Below the pieces are notes generated by a model. It was not told the DNA's origin and did not search any database. It saw only the letters and a program-made list of their open reading frames with translations. This document shows, piece after piece, positions 33,900-41,797 of a stretch of DNA of 64,000 nt (position 1 is the first letter of the stretch; each line of letters opens with the position of its first letter). The translations under genes were made by a program, and so were the position numbers. Source of the DNA: Jeotgalibacillus terrae (GTDB lineage: Bacteria > Bacillota > Bacilli > Bacillales > Jeotgalibacillaceae); assembly GCF_016908195.1 (NCBI RefSeq), contig NZ_JAFBDK010000017.1, positions 1-64,000 of the forward strand, read 5' to 3'.

Positions 33900-34907
33900 T
33901 CAACTACCCAGTAACGGTAATTCGTACTTGAAAAGGACCTCATTAATCTCGAAAATATCATATCTCCCATTCACAATAAAATATTCGATAATCACATCAA
34001 ATTTTTGACTGCGTGACAATGCGTACCCTGCCCGCTTTAATAGGTCAGCTGTTTCTTCAACCGACAACTCTAATGCAATCGCGAGAGCCACAGCTGTGCG
34101 CTTGCTCGGTTCATAGCCTTTAGCTGTTCTGATTTTTGAAAACAGCCTTCTATCAAGATTTGCACGTTTGTATACTTCAACGTCAGTCTTTCCCTTAAGA
34201 TCAATCAGCCGCATAAGTGAAGTCGAAAACGGTTCATCAAGATGATCGACAAAATCTTCTATCGGCAGATGTAATTCTTTGAAATCATTATCCTGATCAC
34301 TCGGACGCTGCAGAGACTTATATAAAAATTCCTGTTCATCATGTAGTAAGTCTCTTCTTTTTATTTCGTACTTTTCCACATAATACTCGTCAATATAACT
34401 TTCAACAGATCCAAGCAGTTCCTGGCTTATTTTAAATGCTGACTGATCAAATATAACCAGCATCACATTTATATCATGAACAGTAAGAAAATCCTGTATA
34501 GCAGCAGTCGCCACTTGCAGAGCCTCAGCTTTTGGATAACCGAATATACCGCTTGAAATTAACGGGAATGCAATGCTCTCACATTTATTTTCAACAGCTC
34601 TCTTCAAGGAATTTATGTATGAAGTACGAAGATCATTTTCGCTCTTCTCTTTGTTCGCGTGATGATAAACCGGACCAGCTGTATGAATAATGAACTTAGC
34701 CGGCAGATTAAACCCTGGAGTAATCACCGCTTCCCCTGTATGAATAGGGGAAAGTCCGTCACACGCCTCCTGAAGTTCAGATACTCCTGCCGCGTTAAAA
34801 ATGGCACCGCAGACACCACCGCCCATTTGCAACGCAGTGTTAGCAGCATTCACAATTGCATCCACCTCTAATTTTGTTATGTCCTGCCTGATGATCGTAA
34901 AGGGCAT
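33900..34907 (-). CDS. Macro domain protein fused to a C-terminal HTH-like domain
   Basis: A 335 aa, two-part protein. Residues 1 to about 165 form a macro domain with VNAANTAL (Asn20-Asn23) and the loop GGGVCGAIF (29-37), where most bacterial ADP-ribose hydrolases have D in place of that Cys; HTAGPVY and SSGIFGYP are intact. Residues about 220-335 form an XRE-like helical domain (TDVEVYKRANLDRRLFSKIRT, SKRTAVALAIALELSVEETADLL). The fusion suggests ADP-ribose or a nucleotide derivative being sensed or removed in a regulated response. AAAGGAGTGAT precedes the ATG. Confidence 0.85.
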   Translation of the reverse strand: MPFTIIRQDITKLEVDAIVNAANTALQMGGGVCGAIFNAAGVSELQEACDGLSPIHTGEAVITPGFNLPAKFIIHTAGPVYHHANKEKSENDLRTSYINSLKRAVENKCESIAFPLISSGIFGYPKAEALQVATAAIQDFLTVHDINVMLVIFDQSAFKISQELLGSVESYIDEYYVEKYEIKRRDLLHDEQEFLYKSLQRPSDQDNDFKELHLPIEDFVDHLDEPFSTSLMRLIDLKGKTDVEVYKRANLDRRLFSKIRTAKGYEPSKRTAVALAIALELSVEETADLLKRAGYALSRSQKFDVIIEYFIVNGRYDIFEINEVLFKYELPLLGS

Positions 34908-34947
34908 TGCTCTATCACTCCTTTTACTTATTATAAGGTAAAAGTGA

Positions 34948-34990
34948 GGGACGGAGTGACAGTTCTATGATCGAACTGTCACTCCGTCCC
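34948..34990. repeat. 18-bp perfect hairpin, dispersed-repeat type
   Basis: The arms GGGACGGAGTGACAGTTC and complement stand around a 7-nt loop. It has no proper T tract. Similar GGGACGG...CCGTCCC hairpins are, from memory, common between genes in Bacillales. It lies between the nucleoside transporter 3' end and the macro gene and may act as a terminator or mRNA-end structure. Confidence 0.75.
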
Positions 34991-35056
34991 GATTATAAAC
35001 GTGTTTAAATGTCATATTCCTAAGATAATTCTCGATCAACAGAATCATGATGATTC

Positions 35057-36250
35057 TTACAAAAAGATGCCTACAATAATGGCTGTAATAAAACTTGCCA
35101 GTGTTCCTGCCACAATTGCTTTGAAGCTTAATTTTGATACAGTCTTTTGCTGGCTGGGCTCAAGGGAACCTAATCCGACAATCAATTGTCCAATGGATGA
35201 CAGATTGGCGAAGTTGCAAAGCGCAACGGTTAAAATCGCCACCGTCTTTGGTGAAAGATCATCCATAATTGTTGACAGTTCACTGAATGCGACAAATTCA
35301 TTAACAGAAAGCTTGGTACCTATAATGGAGGCTGCTTTAAATGCCTCATCCATCGGAATACCGATCAGCAATGCTAAGGGATAAAAAACATAACCAAAAA
35401 TAGTGGAAAGTTCTGTGTTAACCAGACCAAGCAGACCGTTAATCAGTGCCAGGATTCCAATAAAAGCGATCAGCAGTCCCCCAATATTGATGGCGAGCTT
35501 TGTTCCGTTTAACGCACCATCTGCAATGGCTTCGAACACATTTGTATGAGTGGTTTTTCCGAGCGAGATATCTCCATTTGTCTGTGATTCCTCTGTTTCA
35601 GGCTCCATCACTTTAGCTATGACGAGCGAAACGAGTGGCACACTGAACACGGAAAGAAGCAGTAACTTCATATCAATTCCCATTAAGGAATACCCGATCA
35701 GTATAGCACCACTTGCCGAGGCTGTTCCTCCAACCATCACAGCAAAAACCTCTGAGCGGGTCAGCTTAATCAGATAAGGTTTGATCAATAGCGGAGCTTC
35801 AACCAATCCCAAAAAGGAGTTGCCGATCGCATTGAACGATTCCACCTTTGTTGTACCTAAAATTTTGCCAAGTACAATTCCGATATATTTCACAAAGAAG
35901 GGAATGAGGCGTAAATAATAGAGAGCAGAAATGAGTGCCGAAATAAAAATGATCGCACCCAGAACATTAATGGCAAAAACGAAAGTGATGTTGGTCCCTT
36001 CCTCATAAAAACCTCCGAAGACGAACATGATTCCTTCCGTGCTATAATCAATGACCTTCTGAACTCCGAGCGCCGCATTATTCAGCATGGCTTGTCCAAA
36101 AGGAACCTTCAAAACAAACATAACAAGCAAAAATTCAAGCACAATCCCTATTATGACTGTACGCCAATTAATCGCTGAGCGCTTACTGCTCCATAGCCAG
36201 GCCAAAAATAGAACGCCCATTAAAGAAAAAACACCATAAATAAAACTCAA
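35057..36250 (-). CDS. Concentrative nucleoside transporter (NupC/CNT family)
   Basis: A 397 aa Na+- or H+-coupled nucleoside importer with the usual N-terminal three segments plus the Nucleos_tra2_C core. Signature stretches are GNSFLGLVEAPLLIKPY, VMVGGTASASG and NEFVAFSELS, with CNFANLSSIG near the end. The start appears to be TTG at 36250, 8 nt after GGGAGGT. A guanine riboswitch and terminator precede it, so expression should fall when guanine or hypoxanthine is plentiful. That points to purine nucleoside uptake. Confidence 0.92.
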   Translation of the reverse strand: MSFIYGVFSLMGVLFLAWLWSSKRSAINWRTVIIGIVLEFLLVMFVLKVPFGQAMLNNAALGVQKVIDYSTEGIMFVFGGFYEEGTNITFVFAINVLGAIIFISALISALYYLRLIPFFVKYIGIVLGKILGTTKVESFNAIGNSFLGLVEAPLLIKPYLIKLTRSEVFAVMVGGTASASGAILIGYSLMGIDMKLLLLSVFSVPLVSLVIAKVMEPETEESQTNGDISLGKTTHTNVFEAIADGALNGTKLAINIGGLLIAFIGILALINGLLGLVNTELSTIFGYVFYPLALLIGIPMDEAFKAASIIGTKLSVNEFVAFSELSTIMDDLSPKTVAILTVALCNFANLSSIGQLIVGLGSLEPSQQKTVSKLSFKAIVAGTLASFITAIIVGIFL

Positions 36251-36337
36251 AGCAAGATACCTCCCAGTAATGTGTTCACTTCAATTATTTCTTATATTTC
36301 TTTAAGGTCGTATGATGTCAGACCACTTTCAGGAAAA

Positions 36338-36392
36338 ATAAAAAAAGTGTATGTGACTTTCTCTCAATATAAAGAAAGCCCCATACACTTTT
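36338..36392 (-). terminator. Riboswitch expression-platform terminator
   Basis: The 11-bp stem AAAAGTGTATG / CATACACTTTT plus an inner GACTTTCT/AGAAAG stem is followed on the minus strand by seven T. It lies between the aptamer and the transporter start. Confidence 0.88.
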
Positions 36393-36409
36393 CATGCATA
36401 GAATGACTT

Positions 36410-36480
36410 TCCTTATAGTCCGGCTGTTTAAGGCTGCCAGGTAGAGACTTATGGTCCATATCACCATAGTTATATAAGGA
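36410..36480 (-). ncRNA. Purine (guanine-type) riboswitch aptamer
   Basis: On the minus strand P1 is formed by TCCTTATA and TATAAGGA. The conserved core reads ATATGG...CCATAAGTCTCTACC...GGACTATAAG. The specificity base in GACTATAAG is C, as in guanine/hypoxanthine aptamers; adenine types have T there. It is followed by a terminator and the CNT transporter gene. Confidence 0.92.
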
Positions 36481-36675
36481 ATTCATATGAAGTTTATTTT
36501 GACACTTTAACACGAGGAATAACTTTTAAACAATATGAAATCGTAAAGATTATATATTATGAAATTTCACACGATCAGGATGGAAAATCACTGGATTTAT
36601 GCCATCTTTTTAATGATTTCTTCACAGTTATGTTAAATCGTTCAAATCGTTTAATGAACAGGGAGTTTAAGCAAA

Positions 36676-37122
36676 TTACTTATAATCACCAGGAGTGCCC
36701 CAGTTCTCAAACTTGTTGTACAGTGGATTTGTTGAATCAAAGTGAATCCAGATCGGTGCACTGTCTAACGCTGGATGCGCTGCAAAGTATGTTCGATCTC
36801 CATATCTGATTGCCTCTAAAGCCAAAGGCAGCTCCCTCCTGAAAATTGTATCCCGCACAGCAGTAACTGCCGGACCAAACGCTCCATCAACATAAACATA
36901 TACGTATAGAAATGGAAATCCCTCAGCCATTTTCCATTCTGCAAGCACTTCATCCCTCATAGCATTGACCTTTTCACAAGCAAACTGCAGACCAATTGTG
37001 AGAAAAAGGTCTGCAGTGATGTCGGAGTGAGTTAATGTATACTTGCGTCCTATTATCGGTTCAGTCATCGTTACACCTGTGCTGAATTCAACAGTTAACT
37101 TTTCCGGATTCAGCTTTTTCAA
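36676..37122 (-). CDS. Staygreen family protein
   Basis: A 148 aa soluble protein of the staygreen family (bacterial relatives of plant Mg-dechelatase SGR). Family marks are KLNPEKLTVEF, RKYTLTHSDITADLFLTIG, RDEVLAEWK and ALEAIRYGDR. Bacterial members can remove Mg from chlorophyll-type compounds in vitro, but their natural substrate in non-phototrophs is unknown. I place the start at the TTG at 37122, 8 nt after AGGAGG; an upstream ATG at 37161 has only a weak site. It is monocistronic. Confidence 0.82.
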   Translation of the reverse strand: MKKLNPEKLTVEFSTGVTMTEPIIGRKYTLTHSDITADLFLTIGLQFACEKVNAMRDEVLAEWKMAEGFPFLYVYVYVDGAFGPAVTAVRDTIFRRELPLALEAIRYGDRTYFAAHPALDSAPIWIHFDSTNPLYNKFENWGTPGDYK

Positions 37123-37215
37123 CAGATCGCCCTCCTGAAATATACTGTATTTCCTACTCATAAAATTTATGGTCCTTCACGATCAGGTATGTAAGTTTAA
37201 ATAAATTTCACAAAT

Positions 37216-37247
37216 AAAAGCATCCACCCGGTTAAGTGAATGCTTTT
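37216..37247 (-). terminator. Intrinsic terminator of rlmCD
   Basis: The stem AAAAGCAT-CAC / GTG-ATGCTTTT, with T-rich sequence on the minus-strand exit side, lies just past the stop codon at 37261. Confidence 0.85.
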
Positions 37248-37260
37248 GAAATAAATGATT

Positions 37261-38637
37261 TTAAGCGAGTTCAAGCCACGCCACACACTCCACGTGACTC
37301 GTCTGCGGGAACATATCCACAGGCTGCACTTCCTGCGTCTGATACCCACCGTCTTCGAGAATTCTCAAATCTCTTGCAAGCGTCGCCGGATTACACGATA
37401 CATACACAATCCGCTTCGGTTTCATCGCAAGCATGGTATCAAGCAGCGCCTGATCACAGCCTTTTCTCGGCGGATCGACTACGATCACGTCTGCCTGATT
37501 GCCTTTTTTGTGCCATGCGGGAATCACTTCTTCAGCCGGGCCTGCTTCAAATTCAGTATTACTGAAGCCATTGAGCTCTGCATTTGCTTTTGCATCTTCA
37601 ATGGCCTGTCTGATGATCTCAACGCCAAATACCTTTTTCGCTTTTTGTGCTAAAAAGAGTGAGATCGTACCGATACCGCAGTATGCATCAATCACTGATT
37701 CTTCTCCAGTCAGCTGCGCGTATTCAAGTGCTTTTTGATAGAGCACTTCTGTTTGCACAGGATTGATCTGGTAAAAGCTTCGTGCCGAGATGGCAAACTT
37801 TACTTCACCAATTGAATCATAAATAACATCACTGCCCCAGATCCTCTGTCCTTTATTGCCAAGGATGACATTCGTACGCTGATCGTTAATATTATGAACA
37901 ATCGATTTTAATCCAGGCACTTTTTCACGTAAAACAGCGATCAGATCTTCAGCATGCGGCAGGTGCTTGGTACGCGTCACAAGCACGACCATTACTTCGC
38001 CTGACGTACGGCCATAACGCACTACTACATGGCGCAGCACCCCCTTATGTCTCTCTTCATCATAAGGCTGAATGCCAAAACGGTCAGCTTCCTGCTTCAC
38101 TATGTTCATGACGCGGTCACTGATTTCCTCCTGGATCAGACATACATCCGTATCCACAATCCGGTGACTTCTCGTGGCATAAAATCCCGCAATGATCCTT
38201 CCACTTTCACTGCCGACAGGGATCTGACTTTTATTCCGGTAACGCCACGGGTCTTCCATCCCAAGCGTCGGATGCACGGGTACATCTTTAATCTTCCCGA
38301 TCCGCTCAAGCACATCCTGCACCTGCTTCTGCTTCGCCTTCAGCTGGCCTTCATAACTGAAGTGCTGAAGCTGGCATCCGCCGCAGCGGTCATAGACAGG
38401 ACATGGCGGTTCAGTTCTGTCTTCACTTGCCTGTACCATCTCTTCAAGCTTGCCGAAACCGAAGTTTTTCGTCGTTTTCAATACCTTCACTTTCACTTCT
38501 TCATCAGGCAGCGTCATTGGAATAAACAGCGGATATCCATCCACCTTTCCAACGCCGTGCCCTTCATGCGTTAAATCCTCTATTGTCACTGTTACCGTAT
38601 CATTCTTCTTAACAGGTAATGCCTGCTTTTTCGTCAT
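37261..38637 (-). CDS. rlmCD: 23S rRNA (uracil-C5)-methyltransferase RlmCD (YefA)
   Basis: A 458 aa SAM-dependent enzyme forming m5U in 23S rRNA (B. subtilis YefA modifies U747 and U1939). It has an N-terminal TRAM domain (about 8-65), the Fe-S cysteines in [10 protein letters not shown], the SAM site [25 protein letters not shown] and the catalytic Cys in [14 protein letters not shown]. The start at 38637 follows AAGAGGGCGA; the ATG at 38673 has no ribosome site. Conserved context: near dgkB as in B. subtilis, with a Nudix gene and an element A copy in between. Confidence 0.95.
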   Translation of the reverse strand: MTKKQALPVKKNDTVTVTIEDLTHEGHGVGKVDGYPLFIPMTLPDEEVKVKVLKTTKNFGFGKLEEMVQASEDRTEPPCPVYDRCGGCQLQHFSYEGQLKAKQKQVQDVLERIGKIKDVPVHPTLGMEDPWRYRNKSQIPVGSESGRIIAGFYATRSHRIVDTDVCLIQEEISDRVMNIVKQEADRFGIQPYDEERHKGVLRHVVVRYGRTSGEVMVVLVTRTKHLPHAEDLIAVLREKVPGLKSIVHNINDQRTNVILGNKGQRIWGSDVIYDSIGEVKFAISARSFYQINPVQTEVLYQKALEYAQLTGEESVIDAYCGIGTISLFLAQKAKKVFGVEIIRQAIEDAKANAELNGFSNTEFEAGPAEEVIPAWHKKGNQADVIVVDPPRKGCDQALLDTMLAMKPKRIVYVSCNPATLARDLRILEDGGYQTQEVQPVDMFPQTSHVECVAWLELA

Positions 38638-38673
38638 CTCATAATCGCCCTCTTCGTTAGAATCGCTGCCCAT

Positions 38674-38954
38674 TATTGTAGCATATTTTAATCTGCATGA
38701 CTTGATTATTATGCAAAAGAGCTATCTACAGCTACGGCTGGTTCTGGTGTCACAACAATCAAATCGCGTCTCACTGCAGCTGTGGGCTGTCTCATTACGA
38801 CTAACCCGGGTGTATCTTACAGCTGCTACGCAATATACAACATTTACAAGCCAAAACGGTGCAACCGGCCACGTTTGTTCGTCCGCGGAAAGCGCAGTTC
38901 GCCACGGAAAGGTTCAGCGATTCTCATTAAAAAGCTTAGTTAAGTTTTTAGATT
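38674..38954. other. Intergenic region without recognised gene
   Basis: About 280 bp upstream of rlmCD, unusually GC-rich for an intergenic stretch. On the minus strand there is a short direct repeat, CTTTCCGTGGCGAAC then CTTTCCGCGGACGAAC. An open frame on the plus strand lacks a ribosome site and runs into element A. It may be a decayed repeat. Confidence 0.5.
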
Positions 38955-39140
38955 ATAACTCTGTTAAAGTCCAACGTAGTATTAGCACAGCTGGTGATTG
39001 CAGCGGAAGGGGAACGACTCCAGCAGGAGATGCGTGACAGGTGAGACCCCGCAGCACGAAGCGCGAGGAGGCTCACCGCACGCCCTGCGGAAAGCGTTTC
39101 CCCTGGAGCGGAAATCAACAGCCACCATTAACAGAGCCTA
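38955..39140 (-). repeat. Element A, copy 5 (full length, inverted)
   Basis: It is the reverse complement of copies 3 and 6: TTAAAG...CACAGCTGGTGAT at the left, CGCCCTGCGGAAAGCG and AGCGGAAATCAACAGCC...TTAACAGAGCC at the right. It is the only copy in this orientation in the window. Confidence 0.85.
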
Positions 39141-39271
39141 GATCATTAAAAATGTTTACCCATACCCTATAAGGGGTATATATAAAATTACCTAAATAAC
39201 CTTGATTTTTTATTTAATGGTGTGTAGAATAGAGGAACTATTCTTAAAATTCTAACTAAGGAGGAAGCGTT

Positions 39272-39721
39272 ATGGAACAATCACCTATCGTAAAACAAAA
39301 AGTACTCGCTTATATCACGCGGGAGAATGCCGGAAAGACTGAACTGCTGGTCTTTTCACAAAAAGAACGTCCACAGGCTGGCCTCCAGGTACCAGGTGGC
39401 GGCGTTGAAGACGATGAACTGCTGATTGATGCACTTTATCGTGAAATTGAGGAAGAAACAGGCCTGAAGAGAGACGAACTTCAGCTTCAAGGTAAGCTTC
39501 ATAAGCATATGTATTATTCTGAGGACCGCTCCAGATATTATGAGCGTAATTTCTTCCACCTGGCTCTAAAGCGTCCTGTGGAAAACGAGTGGGAATATAC
39601 AGTAGAAAGTAATGGTAAAGATGACGGATTCAAATTTCAGTTTGAATGGCGTCCACTTGAAGATGCTTCTAAGCTTGCAGCTGACATGGACAATGCAGTG
39701 GAGTGGCTGAACGAAGTATAA
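39272..39721 (+). CDS. Nudix hydrolase
   Basis: A 149 aa hydrolase of nucleoside-diphosphate-linked compounds. The Nudix box fits GX5EX7REUXEEXGU at about 43-65 (GGVEDDELLIDALYREIEEE, then TGL). It is compact and without extra domains, so the substrate cannot be assigned. A strong AAGGAGGAAGCG precedes the ATG. The gene is divergent from rlmCD and convergent with dgkB. Confidence 0.9.
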   Translation: MEQSPIVKQKVLAYITRENAGKTELLVFSQKERPQAGLQVPGGGVEDDELLIDALYREIEEETGLKRDELQLQGKLHKHMYYSEDRSRYYERNFFHLALKRPVENEWEYTVESNGKDDGFKFQFEWRPLEDASKLAADMDNAVEWLNEV

Positions 39722-39722
39722 G

Positions 39723-39754
39723 AAAAGGCCTGGCAGATGCCGAGGCCTTTTTTC
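39723..39754. terminator. Intrinsic terminator of the Nudix gene
   Basis: The stem AAAAGGCCT / AGGCCTTTT is followed by further T. It lies 2 nt past the stop and also serves the 3' end of dgkB. Confidence 0.88.
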
Positions 39755-39758
39755 TTGT

Positions 39759-40739
39759 CTATTGATCGCTCCTGATCTCATCTTCTTCATCAATCAGACT
39801 GTTTTTCAGTACGACATTCTTATCTGCGTCAACCCGATCTTCTTTACGCAGCTTATCAAGCGGTGCACACACATTCAGATGTCTGTATAGGTTCTGGAAT
39901 TCAGCAGGCAGCAGTCCGCCAAACTCCCCATCCAGATTCAACTGAACCGTATCCTGTGAGGTCACTTTTATATGATTTGCTTTTACATATTCAAGGTGCG
40001 GATCGTGGAGATGTTCACCGCGCAGCGCCAGTGAGATCACCCGGATCGTTTCCGCCATATTTGTTTTTTTCAGGAACATGAGTGTAAACAGCCCATCGTT
40101 AATGGAAGAGTCCGGTGCCAGCTTCTCAAACCCGCCAACTGAATTGGTCAGTCCGATTAAAAACAGCATGACTTCCCCTTCAAACACCTTCCCATCATAC
40201 TCAATGCGGACATTCGTCGGCTTGAAGGAAGGCAGCATTTCAATCCCTTTTAAGTAATATGCAAGCTGTCCAAGAACTGTTTTCAGCTTACTTGGCACTT
40301 CATACGTCAGTTCAGTGATCCGCCCGCCGCCGGCAATATTTATAAAATATTTATCATTCATTCTACCGACATCAACCGGGATTGTATCACCTTTAATAAT
40401 AATATCAAGCGCATCCTCAATATCTCTTGGAATATGGAGCGCGCGTGCGAAATCATTCGTTGTCCCAGTCGGAATTAATCCAAGTCTCGGACGGTTCGGT
40501 TTTTCTGCAAGACCGTTGACGACTTCATTTAACGTCCCATCCCCGCCTGAGGCAATGATCAGGTCGAAGCCGCGTTCAGCTGCAGTCGTTGCAGCAACAG
40601 AAGCATCCCCCGCGCATGTTGTCGCATGACAGGATGTTTCATATCCCGCCTGTTCAAGTTTCATTAATACTTCAGGCAGGTGCCTTCTGAAAATCTCACG
40701 TCCTGAAGTCGGATTATAAATAATTCTAGCTCGTTTCAT
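39759..40739 (-). CDS. dgkB: Diacylglycerol kinase DgkB (YerQ)
   Basis: A 326 aa soluble lipid kinase that phosphorylates diacylglycerol from lipoteichoic acid synthesis back to phosphatidic acid. The ATP-site GGDGT is at 65-69, GLIPTGTTNDFAR follows, and the C-terminal NINDGLFTL-like stretch and LNLDGE loop are present. The C-terminal tail is longer and charged (DADKNVVLKNSLIDEEDEIR). The position between gatCAB and rlmCD matches B. subtilis yerQ. AAAGGCAGG precedes the ATG. Confidence 0.94.
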   Translation of the reverse strand: MKRARIIYNPTSGREIFRRHLPEVLMKLEQAGYETSCHATTCAGDASVAATTAAERGFDLIIASGGDGTLNEVVNGLAEKPNRPRLGLIPTGTTNDFARALHIPRDIEDALDIIIKGDTIPVDVGRMNDKYFINIAGGGRITELTYEVPSKLKTVLGQLAYYLKGIEMLPSFKPTNVRIEYDGKVFEGEVMLFLIGLTNSVGGFEKLAPDSSINDGLFTLMFLKKTNMAETIRVISLALRGEHLHDPHLEYVKANHIKVTSQDTVQLNLDGEFGGLLPAEFQNLYRHLNVCAPLDKLRKEDRVDADKNVVLKNSLIDEEDEIRSDQ

Positions 40740-40806
40740 TCTATTCAGCCTGCCTTTTATAAATTAAGCATACTATAAAATTATAATCACTTTTAAGTTT
40801 ATGTAA

Positions 40807-40842
40807 ACAAAAAAGAACAAGCCATTCTATCGGCTTGTCCTA
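40807..40842 (-). terminator. Intrinsic terminator of the thioredoxin-like gene
   Basis: The stem GAACAAGCC / GGCTTGTCC has an 8-nt loop and is followed on the minus strand by six T. Confidence 0.88.
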
Positions 40843-40851
40843 ATCATATCG

Positions 40852-41421
40852 TTAATTAGCGGATTTTACCATAGTGAGCTGATCTTTTAGTTCATGATAG
40901 ACTTCATTCCAGAAGTCCTCCCTTTCAGTGTAAGCAGCCGTCAGCTGTTTAATCATCAGCTGTTGACCACCCTTAAAGGCCGGATCTTCTTTTGCCGGGA
41001 GACTAGATCTTGCTTCATCGACAAATGCCTGAACTTTTTTGGCTCTCGGTCCCCATTTAGCTAATTCTTTGCCGTTCTGATCAATGAAAATAAAGATCGG
41101 AATCGCTCGTGATTTACCGTTCGTTAAATACTGATCCATCAGTTCAAGGTTGCTGTCCCGCAGAACAAACCTTACATCCATCCCTGAACGTTCAGCGAGT
41201 TTTAGAAGGACCGGATTATTCATCATCGCATCCCCGCACCAGTCTTCAGTAATCACAATCGCACGAAGCTGCTGCTCCTTCAGCTTTTCGAAAAAAGTCT
41301 CATCTTCCGGAAGCGTGAACTGCTCATAGACAGATTCCATATTCTCTTTATGAGACTCCATCTGGTCCTTGTAAGCCTCAGCCGTTAATCCTTTATCAAA
41401 CCATTCATTCAAGTTTGTCAT
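40852..41421 (-). CDS. Thioredoxin-like protein with WCGDA motif
   Basis: A 189 aa cytosolic protein with an N-terminal helical part (about 45 residues) and a thioredoxin fold. The active-site region reads TEDWCGDAMMN, so only one of the two usual cysteines is present and simple dithiol reduction is unlikely. The cis-Pro loop is AIPIFIFID. A C-terminal helical stretch follows. The function is unknown; these proteins are often just called thioredoxin family. The start at 41421 follows GAGGTGAT; an ATG-less upstream start at 41445 would overlap it. Confidence 0.85.
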   Translation of the reverse strand: MTNLNEWFDKGLTAEAYKDQMESHKENMESVYEQFTLPEDETFFEKLKEQQLRAIVITEDWCGDAMMNNPVLLKLAERSGMDVRFVLRDSNLELMDQYLTNGKSRAIPIFIFIDQNGKELAKWGPRAKKVQAFVDEARSSLPAKEDPAFKGGQQLMIKQLTAAYTEREDFWNEVYHELKDQLTMVKSAN

Positions 41422-41504
41422 CCTAATCACCTCATTTTCAAGCATCTCATAGTAGAGTTTTTTATTCGAGTGAGTTGCTTATGGGATGTGCCGGTTTCAG
41501 ACCT

Positions 41505-41689
41505 GGTGGTAGAGTGCGGGTAAGGTGGCTGAATAGCGTAAAAGGTGTAAGATAAAATGCGGGAGCTGATAGAATTATTTTAAAAGGTGATTGAATCATC
41601 CAGTACGAACTAACGGCAGAACGAATAACCCGGATTGCTCATAGAATTAATCAGAAAGCTGATAGATATATCCGAAAAGATGAAACAAT
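41505..41689 (+). repeat. Degenerate ~21-bp-period array 3 (core GCTGATAGAAT)
   Basis: Cores begin at 41505, 41524, 41544, 41565, 41586, 41637, 41658 and 41679. Spacings are 19, 20, 21, 21, then 51 across a decayed part, then 21 and 21. The core varies (GGTGATTGAAT, GCTCATAGAAT, GCTGATAGATA). It lies between the gatB 3' end and the thioredoxin-like gene. Confidence 0.65.
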
Positions 41690-41743
41690 AATGACTGCGC
41701 ACCACCATCAACCCCCTGACCACCCCACTCCACTACAGCCACA

Positions 41744-41776
41744 CAAAAAAAGAAACGCACCACAAAAGTGCGTTTC
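41744..41776 (-). terminator. Intrinsic terminator of gatCAB
   Basis: The stem GAAACGCAC / GTGCGTTTC has a 7-nt loop. On the minus strand seven T follow. It lies about 20 nt past the gatB stop. Confidence 0.9.
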
Positions 41777-41797
41777 CACCAAAAACAAAAATCATTT

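Noticed and set aside
38674-38954. tRNA gene or structured RNA in the GC-rich gap
   Set aside because: No cloverleaf, T-loop GGTTCRA or anticodon stem could be formed. The GC-rich part looks like a decayed repeat.
38702-39037. 111-codon frame between rlmCD and the Nudix gene
   Set aside because: No ribosome site; its second half is the inverted copy of element A; composition is unlike neighbouring genes.
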